A stretch of 64,000 bases of DNA, taken from assembly GCF_014077625.1 (NCBI RefSeq), contig NZ_JACFXU010000013.1, positions 186,001 to 250,000 of the forward strand. Reading direction: 5' to 3'. The translations under genes and the position numbers were made by a program. Under the pieces are notes generated by a model that made no database searches, had not been told where the DNA came from, and saw only the letters and a list, made by a program, of their open reading frames with translations. Shown here piece by piece: positions 9,018 through 22,739 of the stretch. The stretch comes from Sediminihaliea albiluteola (GTDB lineage: Bacteria; Pseudomonadota; Gammaproteobacteria; Pseudomonadales; Halieaceae). Every line of letters begins with the position of its first letter. Within the stretch, counting starts at the first letter, position 1.

Positions 9018-10835
9018 ATGGAAAGCACTAAACACCCGCTGGGTATTACCGATGTTGTATTGCGTGACGCCCACCAGTCACTGTTTGCCACGCGTCTGCG
9101 TTTGGATGACATGCTGCCGATCGCTGCCGAGTTGGACCAGATTGGTTTCTGGTCACTGGAGAGTTGGGGCGGAGCTACTTTTGATGCCTGCATACGCTAC
9201 TTAGGGGAAGACCCATGGGAGCGTATTCGCGAGCTGAAAAAGGCTATGCCCAATACACCTCAGCAGATGTTGTTTCGGGGCCAGAATATACTCGGATACA
9301 GGCACTACGCGGACGATGTCGTAGAAAAGTTTGTCGAGCGTGCGGCACACAACGGCGTAGATGTCTTTCGTATCTTTGATGCGATGAACGACATGCGCAA
9401 TATTGAAGTGGCGCTCAAGGCGGTGAATAAAGTCGGCAAGCATGCCCAGGGCACTATCTCCTATACCTTGAGCCCGGTGCACAACATCGAGACCTGGGTT
9501 GAGCAGGGTAAGCGTATCGAAGACATGGGGGCGGACTCGATTGCCATTAAAGATATGGCCGGTTTGCTGAGCCCCTACGAGGGTTATCAGCTGGTTAAGC
9601 GTTTAAAAGAGAGCTGTGATATCCCCATCCACATGCAGTGCCACGCAACCACTGGCTTGTCGACTGCCACTATTTTGAAGTGTGTAGAAGCCGGTATCGA
9701 CAATGTGGACACCTCGATCTCCTCTATGTCCATGACCTATGGCCACTCGCCGACAGAGACTGTGGTCGCCATGTTGCAGGGCACGGACCGCGATACCGGC
9801 TTAGATATTAAAAAGCTGGAAAGCATCGCCTCTTATTTTCGCCAGATCCGTAAGAAATACGCCAAATTTGAAGGTTCGCTGCGCGGTGTTGATTCGCGCA
9901 TATTGGTCGCTCAAGTGCCCGGAGGCATGCTGACTAATATGGAGAATCAACTGCGCGAGCAGGGCGCTGCTGAGCGTCTCGACGAGGTCTTGGAGGAGAT
10001 TCCCAAGGTGCGGGAAGATCTCGGTTTTATTCCCCTCGTCACTCCTACCTCACAAATTGTCGGCAGCCAGTCAGTGATTAACGTGTTGACGGGTGAGCGC
10101 TATAAGTCGATCTCCCGTGAAACAGCTGGCGTGTTAAAGGGCGAGTATGGCGCTACGCCGGCGCCAGTCAATAAGGCCTTGCAGGAGCGCGTGTTGGAAG
10201 GGGCAGAGGTGATTACCTGTCGTCCCGCCGATCTACTTGCGCCCGAAATGGATGAGCTCACTAATGAGCTGCGCAGTTTGGCCAGTGAGCAGGGCATAAG
10301 CCTCAGCGCCGGTGAGCAAGAGATCGATGATGTCTTAAGCTATGCGCTATTTCCGCAAGTGGCTTTGAAGTTTCTCGCCAATCGCGGCAACCCCGATGCT
10401 TTTGAGCCGGCTCCTGGCAGCGAAGTTGAAGTGGAGCGTTCAGCTGCTGAGCTAGTGGCGCCTGCGGCGCCAGCCACTGAGACGGGGCCAGCGCTGTATA
10501 GCGTGAAGGTCAATGGTCAAAGTTACGTAGTGGAAGTTGCTGAGGGTGGCGAGCTTAGCTCAGTTCAGGCTGCGGCCTCGCTAGAACCAGCGGCGCCAGT
10601 GGCGGCAAGCACAGCAGGGGCAGGTGAGCCTCTACCAGCGCCGCTGGCTGGGACCATTGTTAAAGTGCTGGTCTCTGCGGGACAGGTGGTGGCTTCGGGA
10701 GATGTGCTACTGATCCTCGAGGCGATGAAAATGGAAACCGAAGTACGTGCCCCTCGGGATGGCAGTATCACTGAGCTTTGCGTCAAGGCAGGAGATGCGG
10801 TCAATGTTGGTGATGCTCTGGTCAAGTTGAGTTAA
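9018..10835 (+). CDS. oadA: Oxaloacetate decarboxylase alpha subunit (biotin carboxyltransferase), OadA
   Basis: A 605-residue biotin enzyme that moves the C4 carboxylate of oxaloacetate onto its own biotin. The N-terminal carboxyltransferase domain has the metal-site start [15 protein letters not shown] and the conserved segments FRIFDAMND and [12 protein letters not shown] conserved PYC/OAD middle domain follows, then an Ala/Pro-rich linker around residues 480-540. The C-terminal biotinyl domain carries the EAMKMET motif with the biotinylated lysine at 571. An AAGAGG site precedes ATG 9018. Together with OadB and OadG it makes a membrane complex that couples decarboxylation to sodium export. 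Confidence 0.96.
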   Translation: MESTKHPLGITDVVLRDAHQSLFATRLRLDDMLPIAAELDQIGFWSLESWGGATFDACIRYLGEDPWERIRELKKAMPNTPQQMLFRGQNILGYRHYADDVVEKFVERAAHNGVDVFRIFDAMNDMRNIEVALKAVNKVGKHAQGTISYTLSPVHNIETWVEQGKRIEDMGADSIAIKDMAGLLSPYEGYQLVKRLKESCDIPIHMQCHATTGLSTATILKCVEAGIDNVDTSISSMSMTYGHSPTETVVAMLQGTDRDTGLDIKKLESIASYFRQIRKKYAKFEGSLRGVDSRILVAQVPGGMLTNMENQLREQGAAERLDEVLEEIPKVREDLGFIPLVTPTSQIVGSQSVINVLTGERYKSISRETAGVLKGEYGATPAPVNKALQERVLEGAEVITCRPADLLAPEMDELTNELRSLASEQGISLSAGEQEIDDVLSYALFPQVALKFLANRGNPDAFEPAPGSEVEVERSAAELVAPAAPATETGPALYSVKVNGQSYVVEVAEGGELSSVQAAASLEPAAPVAASTAGAGEPLPAPLAGTIVKVLVSAGQVVASGDVLLILEAMKMETEVRAPRDGSITELCVKAGDAVNVGDALVKLS

Positions 10836-10841
10836 GCCAAG

Positions 10842-12146
10842 ATGGAAAATTTAATGACCTTGTGGGGCTCCTCTGGCCTGGCGCAGATGGAAGTTGGTCA
10901 GGGGATTATGATCCTGATTGGCCTGCTGCTACTGTTTCTTGCCATTCGCAAAGGCTTTGAGCCCTTGCTATTACTGCCTATTGGTTTTGGCGGTATTTTG
11001 GCCAACATTCCCGGTGCAGGCTTGGCTTATTCCGCCTTAGAGAACGCTTTGCACCAAGGCGATGCAGTGCTGCTAGCTGAGATTGCCAGCTATTTAGGTG
11101 TCAGTGCGGGCAGTGGTATAGAAAGCCTGATGAAGGCTTTTTACAGCGCGGCCCCTACGGCGCAATTAGCTGTGGAAAGTGTCGTGTCGGCGGCGGGTTA
11201 CAGCGATGGCATGCTGCACAGTTTCTATACTGTTGCCATTGCCAGCGGCGTGGCCCCTCTGGTGATTTTTATGGGCGTGGGGGCGATGACGGACTTCGGT
11301 CCTTTGCTGGCCAATCCCAAAACTTTATTTCTCGGTGCGGCGGCCCAGTTCGGGATTTTTGCCACGGTGATTGGCGCTGTGGGTTTAACGGCAATAGGCT
11401 GGATGGATTTTAGTATCGCTGATGCTGCTGCTATTGGCATCATTGGTGGTGCTGACGGCCCCACCGCTATTTATGTGTCCAGCGTTCTGGCCCCGGACTT
11501 GCTTGGCGCCATTGCTGTGGCGGCTTATTCTTACATGGCGCTAGTGCCGTTGATTCAGCCGCCGATTATGCGTGCCCTGACCACTAAGCGGGAGCGGGCG
11601 ATTGAAATGACTCAGCTGCGCGCCGTATCGAAACGTGAAAAGGTAGTGTTTCCCTTGCTGCTGTTAATTCTTGTCGCTCTGCTTTTACCCGCAGCTGCTC
11701 CGCTATTGGGGATGTTTTGTTTTGGCAATCTGATGAAAGAGTGCGGTGTGGTGGAGCGTTTGTCTGATACCGTGCAGAATTCTTTGATCAACATCACCAC
11801 GATCTTTTTGGGCTTGTCGGTAGGCTCCAAATTGGTGGCGGATAAGTTTCTCGACAGCAGCACCCTGGGCATTCTTGGCTTAGGCATAGTGGCCTTTGCC
11901 ATTGGCACAGCTTCTGGGGTGTTGATGGCAAAGTTGATGAACCTCTTAAGCAGGGTGCCGCTGAACCCATTGATCGGCTCAGCCGGTGTCTCTGCAGTGC
12001 CAATGGCCGCGCGAGTTTCTAATAAGGTTGGTCTTGAGGCTAACCCTCATAACTTTTTGCTGATGCATGCTATGGGCCCCAATGTGGCTGGAGTGATCGG
12101 TTCTGCGGTCGCCGCTGGGGTGATGATTAGCCTGGTTGGCAGCTAA
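10842..12146 (+). CDS. oadB: Oxaloacetate decarboxylase beta subunit (Na+-translocating), OadB
   Basis: A 434-residue integral membrane protein that decarboxylates carboxybiotin and moves sodium ions. The N-terminal [23 protein letters not shown] matches the family, as do the pore segment [16 protein letters not shown] and the second re-entrant region [14 protein letters not shown]. About nine to eleven hydrophobic helices are visible. It follows oadA by 6 nt. ATG 10842 has a poor ribosome site; ATG 10854 with a GGAAAA upstream is an alternative start. No terminator follows; the 76-nt gap to accA contains a possible promoter (TTGGTG 12159, TACACT 12183, spacer 18). Confidence 0.95.
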   Translation: MENLMTLWGSSGLAQMEVGQGIMILIGLLLLFLAIRKGFEPLLLLPIGFGGILANIPGAGLAYSALENALHQGDAVLLAEIASYLGVSAGSGIESLMKAFYSAAPTAQLAVESVVSAAGYSDGMLHSFYTVAIASGVAPLVIFMGVGAMTDFGPLLANPKTLFLGAAAQFGIFATVIGAVGLTAIGWMDFSIADAAAIGIIGGADGPTAIYVSSVLAPDLLGAIAVAAYSYMALVPLIQPPIMRALTTKRERAIEMTQLRAVSKREKVVFPLLLLILVALLLPAAAPLLGMFCFGNLMKECGVVERLSDTVQNSLINITTIFLGLSVGSKLVADKFLDSSTLGILGLGIVAFAIGTASGVLMAKLMNLLSRVPLNPLIGSAGVSAVPMAARVSNKVGLEANPHNFLLMHAMGPNVAGVIGSAVAAGVMISLVGS

Positions 12147-12222
12147 AGCCTACTACTATTGGTGCCTGCCAGATTAATTTTGTACACTGTGCGGCCATTT
12201 CCAAAAATTGAGTCGAGTACGA

Positions 12223-13170
12223 ATGAATCCCAACTACCTTGATTTTGAACAGCCTATCGCCGAGCTTGAGGTCAAGATTGAAGAGCTACAGCTTGTGGGC
12301 TCAGATGCTGAGATAAATATCAGCGATGAAATCGAGAAACTGCGTGAAAAAAGTACCCGACTGACCGAGAAAATCTACAGTAATTTAAGTGCTTGGGACA
12401 TTGTTCGAGTGGCTCGCCACCCACTGCGTCCCTACAGCCTGGATTACATTCCGCGTATTTTTACTGAGTTTGATGAACTGCACGGCGACCGCCACTTTGG
12501 CGATGACCGGGCAATCGTCGGTGGTGTGGCCAGAATTGATGGTCGGCCGGTGATGGTCATTGGCCAGGAAAAGGGCCGCGCGGTCAAAGATAAAGTGCTG
12601 CGTAACTTCGGTATGCCCAAGCCCGAAGGCTATCGCAAGGCGCTGCGACTGATGGAGATGGCCGAGCGTTTTAAAATGCCGGTGATTACCCTGATCGACA
12701 CCCCGGGAGCCTATCCCGGTATCGACTCAGAAGAGCGCGGTATCAGTGAGTCGATTGCCCAGAATCTGGCGGTGATGTCGCGTTTGGCAACGCCCATTAT
12801 TTGTATTGTGATTGGCGAGGGCAGCTCGGGTGGCGCTCTGGGTATTGGCGTGGGAGACCACTTGGCCATGCTGCAGTACTCCACTTACTTTGTGATTTCT
12901 CCCGAGGGCTGCGCCAATATTATTTGGAAGAGCACCGATTACGCGCCCGATGCTGCGCAAGCGATGGGGGTTACCTCCGCTGTACTGCAGGACTTAGGCA
13001 TTGTCGATGCCACCATTGAAGAGCCCTTAGGTGGCGCTCACCGCAATGTCGATCTGATGGCTGAGCGGGTCCGTGAACATATTATTACTGAGCTGAAGCG
13101 TCTGGAAGAAATGCCGCTGGAGGAAATGCTTGAAAAGCGTTACCAGCGCTTGATGTCCTACGGCTCATAG
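12223..13170 (+). CDS. accA: Acetyl-CoA carboxylase carboxyltransferase subunit alpha
   Basis: The alpha half of the carboxyltransferase that makes malonyl-CoA for fatty-acid synthesis; it pairs with AccD, which is not in this window. The protein is 315 residues from ATG 12223 and begins [16 protein letters not shown], the usual gammaproteobacterial AccA start. A TTG at 12208 is in frame but less likely. The crotonase-like core has [28 protein letters not shown] and the oxyanion-hole stretch [15 protein letters not shown]. It leads directly into tilS 36 nt later, as in Pseudomonas-type genomes. The usual left neighbour dnaE is replaced by oadGAB. Confidence 0.97.
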   Translation: MNPNYLDFEQPIAELEVKIEELQLVGSDAEINISDEIEKLREKSTRLTEKIYSNLSAWDIVRVARHPLRPYSLDYIPRIFTEFDELHGDRHFGDDRAIVGGVARIDGRPVMVIGQEKGRAVKDKVLRNFGMPKPEGYRKALRLMEMAERFKMPVITLIDTPGAYPGIDSEERGISESIAQNLAVMSRLATPIICIVIGEGSSGGALGIGVGDHLAMLQYSTYFVISPEGCANIIWKSTDYAPDAAQAMGVTSAVLQDLGIVDATIEEPLGGAHRNVDLMAERVREHIITELKRLEEMPLEEMLEKRYQRLMSYGS

Positions 13171-13206
13171 TCATACCCCAGCGGGCTTCGGTGGCGCCCA
13201 TAGCTT

Positions 13207-14553
13207 ATGAGCCGCTCTAAACACTTATCTGATCAAGTGCTTCCCGCTTTAGCTAGCTTGCGGGAGGCGCCACGCTGGTTAGTTGCCTTTAGTGGCGGCC
13301 TCGATTCCACTGTCCTGTTGCACCTTCTGGTCAGCCTGCGGGCTGCCAACCCAGATTTTCCGCCCTTGCAGGCGCTGCACATACACCACGGATTACAGTC
13401 TGAGGCCGATCGCTGGCAGCGTCGCTGCGAACAGTTTTGTCAAACCTTGGCAGTGCCTTTTATCTGCGAGCAAGTGAGGGTCACTGTTGAAGGTAAGGGC
13501 CTAGAGGCTGCGGCCCGCGATGCGCGATACGCGGCCTTTGAGTCCCATTTGGGCGCCGGCGAAGTGTTATTTGTCGCCCAGCATAAAGACGATCAAGTGG
13601 AAACCTTTATGCTGCGTTTGCTGCGCGGCGCTGGCGTTGAGGGCTTGGCCGCTATGCCGCCGAGTCGCCCCTTGGGGCAGGGGCAGCTGTTTCGGCCACT
13701 GCTGGATGTGACTCGCGAGCAATTGGCGCACTACGCCAAAGAGCATGGGCTGCCAAGCATCGACGACCCTTCCAATGCTGATACGACGCTGGATCGTAAT
13801 TTTCTGCGCCATGAGGTGCTGCCGCTCTTAGACAGCCGCTGGCCTGCTTATCGCGACACAGTGGCCCGTGCGGCAGCGCATCTGCGCGATGCCGCGGATC
13901 AGTTGCGCAGGGCGCTGCCGGAAGTGCCGCGCTGTTACTCGCGCTGCGGTGACCCCGGTTTGGCTTTAGCGCCTTTGTTGGATTTGCCTGATAGCGAGGC
14001 AGCCCAGGTGTTGCGCGATTGGCTGCAGCAACTGGGTCACACTCAGGCCCCTGCCAGCGCGCCTCTGTTGGAGTTTTTGCGCCAGCTGCGAGCGGGCGAT
14101 AGTTCGAGTCAGGCACAACTGCAATCTGCCGGTATTTGCTTGCAGCGCTTTCAGCAGGGCCTGTACTGCCTACCGGCTGCGCTGGATGAGGCTCTGCCTG
14201 AGTCTCAGCAGCTAGAGCTGGGGGAGTCGTATACCGACCCGGCGCTGGGTACTCTTAGCCTAGTGCAAGCGGAGGGCCCCGGCTTAGCACTGCAGGCTGG
14301 GGAAGCGCTCAGCTTGCGCTGGCGTAGTGGGGGAGAGCGCTGCCGACTCCCTGGGCGGGCTGGAACTCGCAGTTTGAAAAAATTACTGCAGGAGGCAAAA
14401 GTGCCGCCCTGGTGGCGCAATCGAGTGCCGCTGCTCTATCTCGGAGATGAGTTGCTGGCAGTTGGCGACCTGTGGCTCTGCGATTCAAGCCGATTGCAAG
14501 CCATTGGTCCCTCCTGGCAAGTGCGCTGGAAGCGAAATACTCCCACCCCCTGA
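13207..14553 (+). CDS. tilS: tRNA(Ile)-lysidine synthetase
   Basis: TilS attaches lysine to C34 of tRNA-Ile (CAU), converting its decoding from AUG to AUA. The PP-loop ATPase motif SGGLDS lies at residues 29-34. HIHHGLQ and the DDQVETFMLRLLRGAG segment that is typical of TilS follow. The middle TilS substrate-binding domain and the C-terminal domain (RCRLPGRAGTRSLKKLLQEA) are both present, so this is the long two-domain form of 448 residues. It sits in the conserved accA-tilS-pyrG order. The sequence is rich in Leu, Gln and Arg, as is common for this gene. Confidence 0.96.
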   Translation: MSRSKHLSDQVLPALASLREAPRWLVAFSGGLDSTVLLHLLVSLRAANPDFPPLQALHIHHGLQSEADRWQRRCEQFCQTLAVPFICEQVRVTVEGKGLEAAARDARYAAFESHLGAGEVLFVAQHKDDQVETFMLRLLRGAGVEGLAAMPPSRPLGQGQLFRPLLDVTREQLAHYAKEHGLPSIDDPSNADTTLDRNFLRHEVLPLLDSRWPAYRDTVARAAAHLRDAADQLRRALPEVPRCYSRCGDPGLALAPLLDLPDSEAAQVLRDWLQQLGHTQAPASAPLLEFLRQLRAGDSSSQAQLQSAGICLQRFQQGLYCLPAALDEALPESQQLELGESYTDPALGTLSLVQAEGPGLALQAGEALSLRWRSGGERCRLPGRAGTRSLKKLLQEAKVPPWWRNRVPLLYLGDELLAVGDLWLCDSSRLQAIGPSWQVRWKRNTPTP

Positions 14554-14581
14554 GATTGAGCAGAGGGCTGCTTTCCAGTAA

Positions 14582-16318
<1,737 letters not shown>

Positions 16319-16332
16319 CTAGCCTAAGCTAG

Positions 16333-18543
<2,211 letters not shown>

Positions 18544-18843
18544 GTGACCTTGCGTTGGGTTCTATCTGCTCTGCTTGTGCTCTTGCTGGTGCTGCAATAC
18601 CGCCTGTGGTTTGCCGAAGGCAGCTTGGCTGAGCAACACCGCCTAGAACAGCAAGTGCAAGAGCAGAGCCTGATCAACCATGAGTTGCGTGAACGCAACG
18701 CTGTCTTAGAGCGCGAAGTGCTGGAGTTGCAAGGTGGCAATGAGAGCGTAGAGCAGCGCGCTCGCGAGCAGTTAGGCCTGATTCGCGAAGGTGAAGTGTT
18801 TTATCAGGTCCTTGATAAAAAACAGCGGCCGACTCGTGACTAA
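18544..18843 (+). CDS. ftsB: Cell division protein FtsB
   Basis: A small bitopic division protein that forms a coiled-coil with FtsL and binds FtsQ at the septum. The 99-residue product has a short cytosolic start, a single membrane helix (about residues 4-20, WVLSALLVLLLVLQYRLWF), then a coiled-coil rich in Glu, Gln and Leu to about residue 70. The RAREQLGLIREGEVFYQ ending is the most conserved FtsB signature. The GTG start abuts the eno stop with no gap. It overlaps the start of ispD by 8 nt. Confidence 0.93.
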   Translation: MTLRWVLSALLVLLLVLQYRLWFAEGSLAEQHRLEQQVQEQSLINHELRERNAVLEREVLELQGGNESVEQRAREQLGLIREGEVFYQVLDKKQRPTRD

Positions 18844-19537
18844 GGCGCGGCTCTGGGGAGTGGTGCCAGCGGCTGGTGTTGGTCAGCGTATGGGGGCTGC
18901 CTGCCCCAAGCAGTACTTGCCTCTAGCCGGCGCAACGGTGATAGAGCACAGCGTGCAGGCGCTGCTCGATCATCCCCGGATCGAGCGCGTCGTCGTGGCG
19001 CTGCAAGCTAATGATGAGCGTGCGGCGCGACTTCCCCTGCTGAGCAACCCACGAGTCTTGCGAGCCCAAGGCGGCGCCGAGCGCTGTGACTCGGTGCTCT
19101 CCGCTTTATCTGCATTGCAAAAATTTGCATATGATGAGGACTGGGTCTTAGTGCATGACGCGGCGCGGCCCTGTGTCTCAGCCGCTGATATTGCAGCCCT
19201 AGTAGCGCGTACTCTAGAGAGTGGCTTGGGAGCGGTTCTCGCTCAGCCAGTGCTAGACACTTTAAAACAGGTGGATGTTGAGGGGCGGGTGACCACAACG
19301 GTGGATCGGCAGCAATTTTGGCGTGCACAAACGCCGCAAATGTTCCGCTTTGCTGAGCTGCGCTCTGCATTGCAACGAGCCTTAGCCCAGGGTCAGCTGA
19401 TCACCGATGAGGCCTCGGCAATGGAGTGGGCCGGCTATCCCGTGCAAGTCGTGGAAGGCAGTGCGTCGAATATAAAAATTACCCGACCGGGTGACCTAGA
19501 GTTAGCGGATTATTATTTACAACAAATAGCGCAGTAG
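18836..19537 (+). CDS. ispD: 2-C-methyl-D-erythritol 4-phosphate cytidylyltransferase
   Basis: Third enzyme of the methylerythritol phosphate route to isoprenoids, joining CTP to MEP. The protein is 233 residues from GTG 18836, a start chosen because the family N-terminal motif PAAGVGQRMG begins a few residues later; the start overlaps the ftsB stop. The CTP-binding segment continues as CPKQYLPL. VHDAARPCVS and TDEASAMEWAG are the other conserved blocks. ispF follows 12 nt later, as in most gammaproteobacteria. Confidence 0.96.
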   Translation: MTKARLWGVVPAAGVGQRMGAACPKQYLPLAGATVIEHSVQALLDHPRIERVVVALQANDERAARLPLLSNPRVLRAQGGAERCDSVLSALSALQKFAYDEDWVLVHDAARPCVSAADIAALVARTLESGLGAVLAQPVLDTLKQVDVEGRVTTTVDRQQFWRAQTPQMFRFAELRSALQRALAQGQLITDEASAMEWAGYPVQVVEGSASNIKITRPGDLELADYYLQQIAQ

Positions 19538-19549
19538 CAGGATATGACT

Positions 19550-20026
19550 ATGCGAATTGGCCACGGCTACGATGTGCACCGCTTTGGTAGTGGTGACTCA
19601 GTGGTGTTGGGCGGTGTAAGAGTTCCCCATCGGCAGGGCCTAGTGGCACACTCTGACGGCGATGTCTTACTTCACGCCATATGTGATGCCTTACTCGGCG
19701 CTATTGCGGCCGGGGATATTGGCCGTCACTTTCCCGATACCGACCCAGCCTTTGCCGGCGCCGATAGCCGGGAATTGCTGCGTGCAGTCATGGCCAAGGT
19801 GGAGCAGGCAGGTTGGCAGCTAGCTAACCTAGATGCCACTGTCATTGCTCAGGCGCCTAAGTTGGCTGGGCATATAGCGCGCATGCAACAGTACATTGCC
19901 CAAGATACCCACAGCACAGTAGAGCAGGTCAATGTGAAGGCGACCACCACTGAAAAGCTCGGCTTTGTCGGCCGTGAAGAGGGTATTGCGGCCCATGCCG
20001 TGGTCTTGCTGGTAGCGGCTAAATGA
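19550..20026 (+). CDS. ispF: 2-C-methyl-D-erythritol 2,4-cyclodiphosphate synthase
   Basis: Fifth enzyme of the methylerythritol phosphate pathway. The zinc-binding start [12 protein letters not shown] and the conserved [19 protein letters not shown] segment are diagnostic, as is the C-terminal [20 protein letters not shown] chose ATG 19550 (158 residues) over ATG 19544 because the GCAGGA ribosome site ends 7 nt before it but only 1 nt before the upstream ATG, and because E. coli IspF also begins MRIGHG. The stop overlaps the truD start as ATGA. Confidence 0.97.
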   Translation: MRIGHGYDVHRFGSGDSVVLGGVRVPHRQGLVAHSDGDVLLHAICDALLGAIAAGDIGRHFPDTDPAFAGADSRELLRAVMAKVEQAGWQLANLDATVIAQAPKLAGHIARMQQYIAQDTHSTVEQVNVKATTTEKLGFVGREEGIAAHAVVLLVAAK

Positions 20027-21081
20027 TAGCTAGCCCGCGCCCAGTCGCAGGTCAGGCCCCGACAGTTCAAGCTCGTATACGTACGACCCCGGAAGATTTT
20101 ATCGTGCGCGAGCAGCTCGGCTTTAGCCCAGACGGTCAGGGCGAGCACGTGTTTTTGCACTTAGAAAAGCGCGGCTTAAATACCGCTGATTTAGCTCAGC
20201 GAATTGCTGTGCTAAGCGCCACCCCACTGCGTGACATTGGTTTTAGTGGCATGAAGGATCGCCATGCGCTGACGCGGCAGTGGTTTAGCGTGGGCCTCGC
20301 TGGCCGCCCGGAGCCGGACTGGCAGGCTTTGTCTGAGCAGGGTGATGTGGCAGTACTAGAGGTCACCCGTCACCTGAAAAAACTGCGTCGCGGTGTGCAC
20401 CGCGCCAATCGTTTTATTTTGACCTTGCGCGAGCTCCGTGGCGATTTGCAGTCCCTGATGCTCAGTTTAGAGCAAGTGCGAGCCCAAGGTGTGCCAAATT
20501 ATTTTGGTGAGCAGCGCTTCGGTCACAGCGGGGCTACCTTATTGCAGGCCAGACAATGGCAAGTCCGAGGCGGGCGCCGGCTCAGTCGCAATAAACGCAG
20601 TTTGTATCTCTCAGCCCTGCGCGCCCATATCTTTAACACCCTGTTGGCGGCGCGTGTAACTGAGGGTAGCTGGGATCGTGTGCTGCCGGGCGATGTCTGT
20701 ATGCTACAGGGCACGCGCAGCCAGTTTAGTTGTGAGCAACCCGATAGCGAGATCGAGCGTCGCGCCGCCGAGGGTGATATCCATCCAGCCTTGCCGATGT
20801 GGGGTAGGGGCAAGCTTATGCAGGGCGCTGAACGCTGTGCCGAGCAGGCCGATCTGCTGGCGGCAGAACAGGATATTTGCAGCTTTCTAGAGGCCCAAGG
20901 GCTGAGCTTGGATTATCGTCCGAGCCGCGTGCTAGCAGATGACTTTTGCTGGCACTTTTGTGATGATGGCAGCTTGCGGCTGGAGTTTAGCCTTAGCCCG
21001 GGGAGCTACGCCACCGCCGTGCTGGCACAGATTGTAGAATACAAACAAGGGAATATTGGGGGTGGTGAGGGCCGTGAGTAG
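20023..21081 (+). CDS. truD: tRNA pseudouridine(13) synthase TruD
   Basis: Makes pseudouridine 13 in glutamate tRNA. The 352-residue protein has the TruD-specific N-terminal [19 protein letters not shown] and the catalytic segment [15 protein letters not shown], with the aspartate at residue 79 (D80 in E. coli). [10 protein letters not shown] and [10 protein letters not shown] are also present. The start ATG overlaps the ispF stop by 4 nt. In most relatives surE follows; here the next gene is pcm. Confidence 0.96.
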   Translation: MIASPRPVAGQAPTVQARIRTTPEDFIVREQLGFSPDGQGEHVFLHLEKRGLNTADLAQRIAVLSATPLRDIGFSGMKDRHALTRQWFSVGLAGRPEPDWQALSEQGDVAVLEVTRHLKKLRRGVHRANRFILTLRELRGDLQSLMLSLEQVRAQGVPNYFGEQRFGHSGATLLQARQWQVRGGRRLSRNKRSLYLSALRAHIFNTLLAARVTEGSWDRVLPGDVCMLQGTRSQFSCEQPDSEIERRAAEGDIHPALPMWGRGKLMQGAERCAEQADLLAAEQDICSFLEAQGLSLDYRPSRVLADDFCWHFCDDGSLRLEFSLSPGSYATAVLAQIVEYKQGNIGGGEGRE

Positions 21082-21103
21082 TGTCGACCTGAAAGGCATT
21101 GGG

Positions 21104-21736
21104 ATGACCTCTCAGCGCACGCGTGAACGATTGGTGCAGCGACTCGTCGAGCAGGGCATCCGCGATCAAGCGGTGTTAGAGGTGATGCGCACGACGCCGC
21201 GGCATTTGTTTTTGGATGAAGCCATGGCACACCGCGCTTACGAAGACACAGCGCTGCCAATTGGCTATCAGCAAACCCTGTCTCAGCCCTATATCGTCGC
21301 TCGCATGACGGAGCTTTTGCTTGAAGATGGCCCCTGTGAAAACGTCTTAGAAATTGGCGTTGGCTCTGGCTACCAGACTGCCGTACTAGCTCAGTTGGTC
21401 ACTCAGGTATACGGCGTGGAGCGGATTAAGGCCTTGCTCGATCGCGCCCGTCCCCGTATGCGCCAGCTCAAACTGCGCAACGTGCAATTACGACACAGCG
21501 ATGGGGCGCTTGGCTGGGCTGATAAAGGGCCCTTCGATGGCATCCTCAGTGCCGCTGCGCCAGAGCGTATTCCGCAAGAACTGCTGCAGCAGTTGGCACC
21601 GAATGGTCGCCTGGTGATACCTGTTGGCGGGCAGAGCCAGCACTTACAGGTTGTCAGGCGCAGCCCGGAAGGCTTCGTTACCAACATTATTGAGCCCGTC
21701 CGCTTTGTGCCGCTGCGGCCAGGGACGGTGCGCTAA
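21104..21736 (+). CDS. pcm: Protein-L-isoaspartate O-methyltransferase
   Basis: Repairs damaged proteins by methylating isoaspartyl residues with S-adenosylmethionine. From ATG 21104 (210 residues) it begins [14 protein letters not shown], nearly the same as Pseudomonas Pcm, and a GAAAGG site lies 7 nt upstream; in-frame TTG and GTG codons up to 21056 are less likely. The post-motif region [19 protein letters not shown] and the SAM-binding motif [17 protein letters not shown] are clear. surE, normally overlapping its start, is absent. The stop abuts the GTG start of the DUF368 gene. Confidence 0.96.
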   Translation: MTSQRTRERLVQRLVEQGIRDQAVLEVMRTTPRHLFLDEAMAHRAYEDTALPIGYQQTLSQPYIVARMTELLLEDGPCENVLEIGVGSGYQTAVLAQLVTQVYGVERIKALLDRARPRMRQLKLRNVQLRHSDGALGWADKGPFDGILSAAAPERIPQELLQQLAPNGRLVIPVGGQSQHLQVVRRSPEGFVTNIIEPVRFVPLRPGTVR

Positions 21737-22687
21737 GTGGCTAAGCAGGATCAATTGCTGACATATATTGGCGTGTTCTTGCGCGGTCTGCTGATGGGCG
21801 CGGCAGATATTGTACCGGGTGTGTCTGGCGGCACCATGGCTTTTATTACCGGCATTTATGACCGCCTATTGGCCGCTATTAAATCCTTTGATCTGGCTTT
21901 GCTGCGCCTGTTGCTGCGCGCTCGTTTTGCAGCGGCTTGGAAGCATGTGGATGCACTGTTCTTAGTTGCATTATTACTCGGCATCGCCACCAGTATGCTA
22001 TCCCTCGCGCGGCTTGTGTCCTGGTTGCTTGAAAGCCATCCAGTGCCCCTGTGGGCCTTCTTTTTTGGTTTGATACTGGCCTCTGCCCTTGTGCTGCTCA
22101 AGCAGGTGGGGCAGTGGACAGCCCAGCGGATAGTGGCACTCTTGCTCGGTATTTCGGTGGCCTTGGCGATTGCCTTGTCGCCGGCCATTGGCCTAGGTGG
22201 CGGTATGACAAGTGTATTTTTTGCTGGCTTTATCGCTATATGTGCGATGATTTTACCCGGTATTTCAGGGAGCTTTATTCTGGTCTTGCTCGGCATGTAC
22301 GCGCCAGTATTGATGGCGCTGCGGTCCTTAGATCTGCTCTTTATTCTGGTGTTTGCCACTGGTGCCGCCAGCGGTTTGATGTGCTTCTCCCGTTTGTTGC
22401 ACTACTTGCTGGAAAAGTTTCACAGTGCCACGATGGCATTGCTAACGGGCTTTTTGTTCGGCTCTTTACTGGTGGTTTGGCCCTGGAAGAGGGTCGAGAG
22501 CTGGATAAGAGCGTCAGACGGTGAAATGAAGCCGGTTCAGCAATTTCCGGTAATGCCGGCAGAGTACCTGCAGATCAGCGGTGAAAATCCGCAGCTTCTG
22601 TTGTGTATTGCGGTGGCCTTGCTGGGGGCCTTGGCAGTGTGGTTGATTGACCGGCGCTGGGGTGAGTCACCTGCTCAGCAATCATAA
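21737..22687 (+). CDS. DUF368 membrane protein (PopT-type undecaprenyl-phosphate transporter)
   Basis: A 316-residue inner-membrane protein with eight or more hydrophobic helices. Two re-entrant-looking repeats carry the DUF368 hallmarks: ADIVPGVSGGTMAFITGIY near residue 21 and the related MILPGISGSFILVLLGMY near residue 172. The internal pseudo-repeat (PGVSGG / PGISGS) is visible in the sequence. From established work on Vibrio cholerae, DUF368 proteins (PopT) return the lipid carrier undecaprenyl phosphate to the cytosolic face for reuse in peptidoglycan and LPS synthesis. The GTG start directly follows the pcm stop, and nlpD, another cell-wall gene, follows 52 nt later. The transport role is inferred from the family. 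Confidence 0.9.
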   Translation: MAKQDQLLTYIGVFLRGLLMGAADIVPGVSGGTMAFITGIYDRLLAAIKSFDLALLRLLLRARFAAAWKHVDALFLVALLLGIATSMLSLARLVSWLLESHPVPLWAFFFGLILASALVLLKQVGQWTAQRIVALLLGISVALAIALSPAIGLGGGMTSVFFAGFIAICAMILPGISGSFILVLLGMYAPVLMALRSLDLLFILVFATGAASGLMCFSRLLHYLLEKFHSATMALLTGFLFGSLLVVWPWKRVESWIRASDGEMKPVQQFPVMPAEYLQISGENPQLLLCIAVALLGALAVWLIDRRWGESPAQQS

Positions 22688-22739
22688 GCGCTGCCGGCGT
22701 GATGAATATAGCAAGCGAGGCGTAAAGGAAGGGGGTTGT

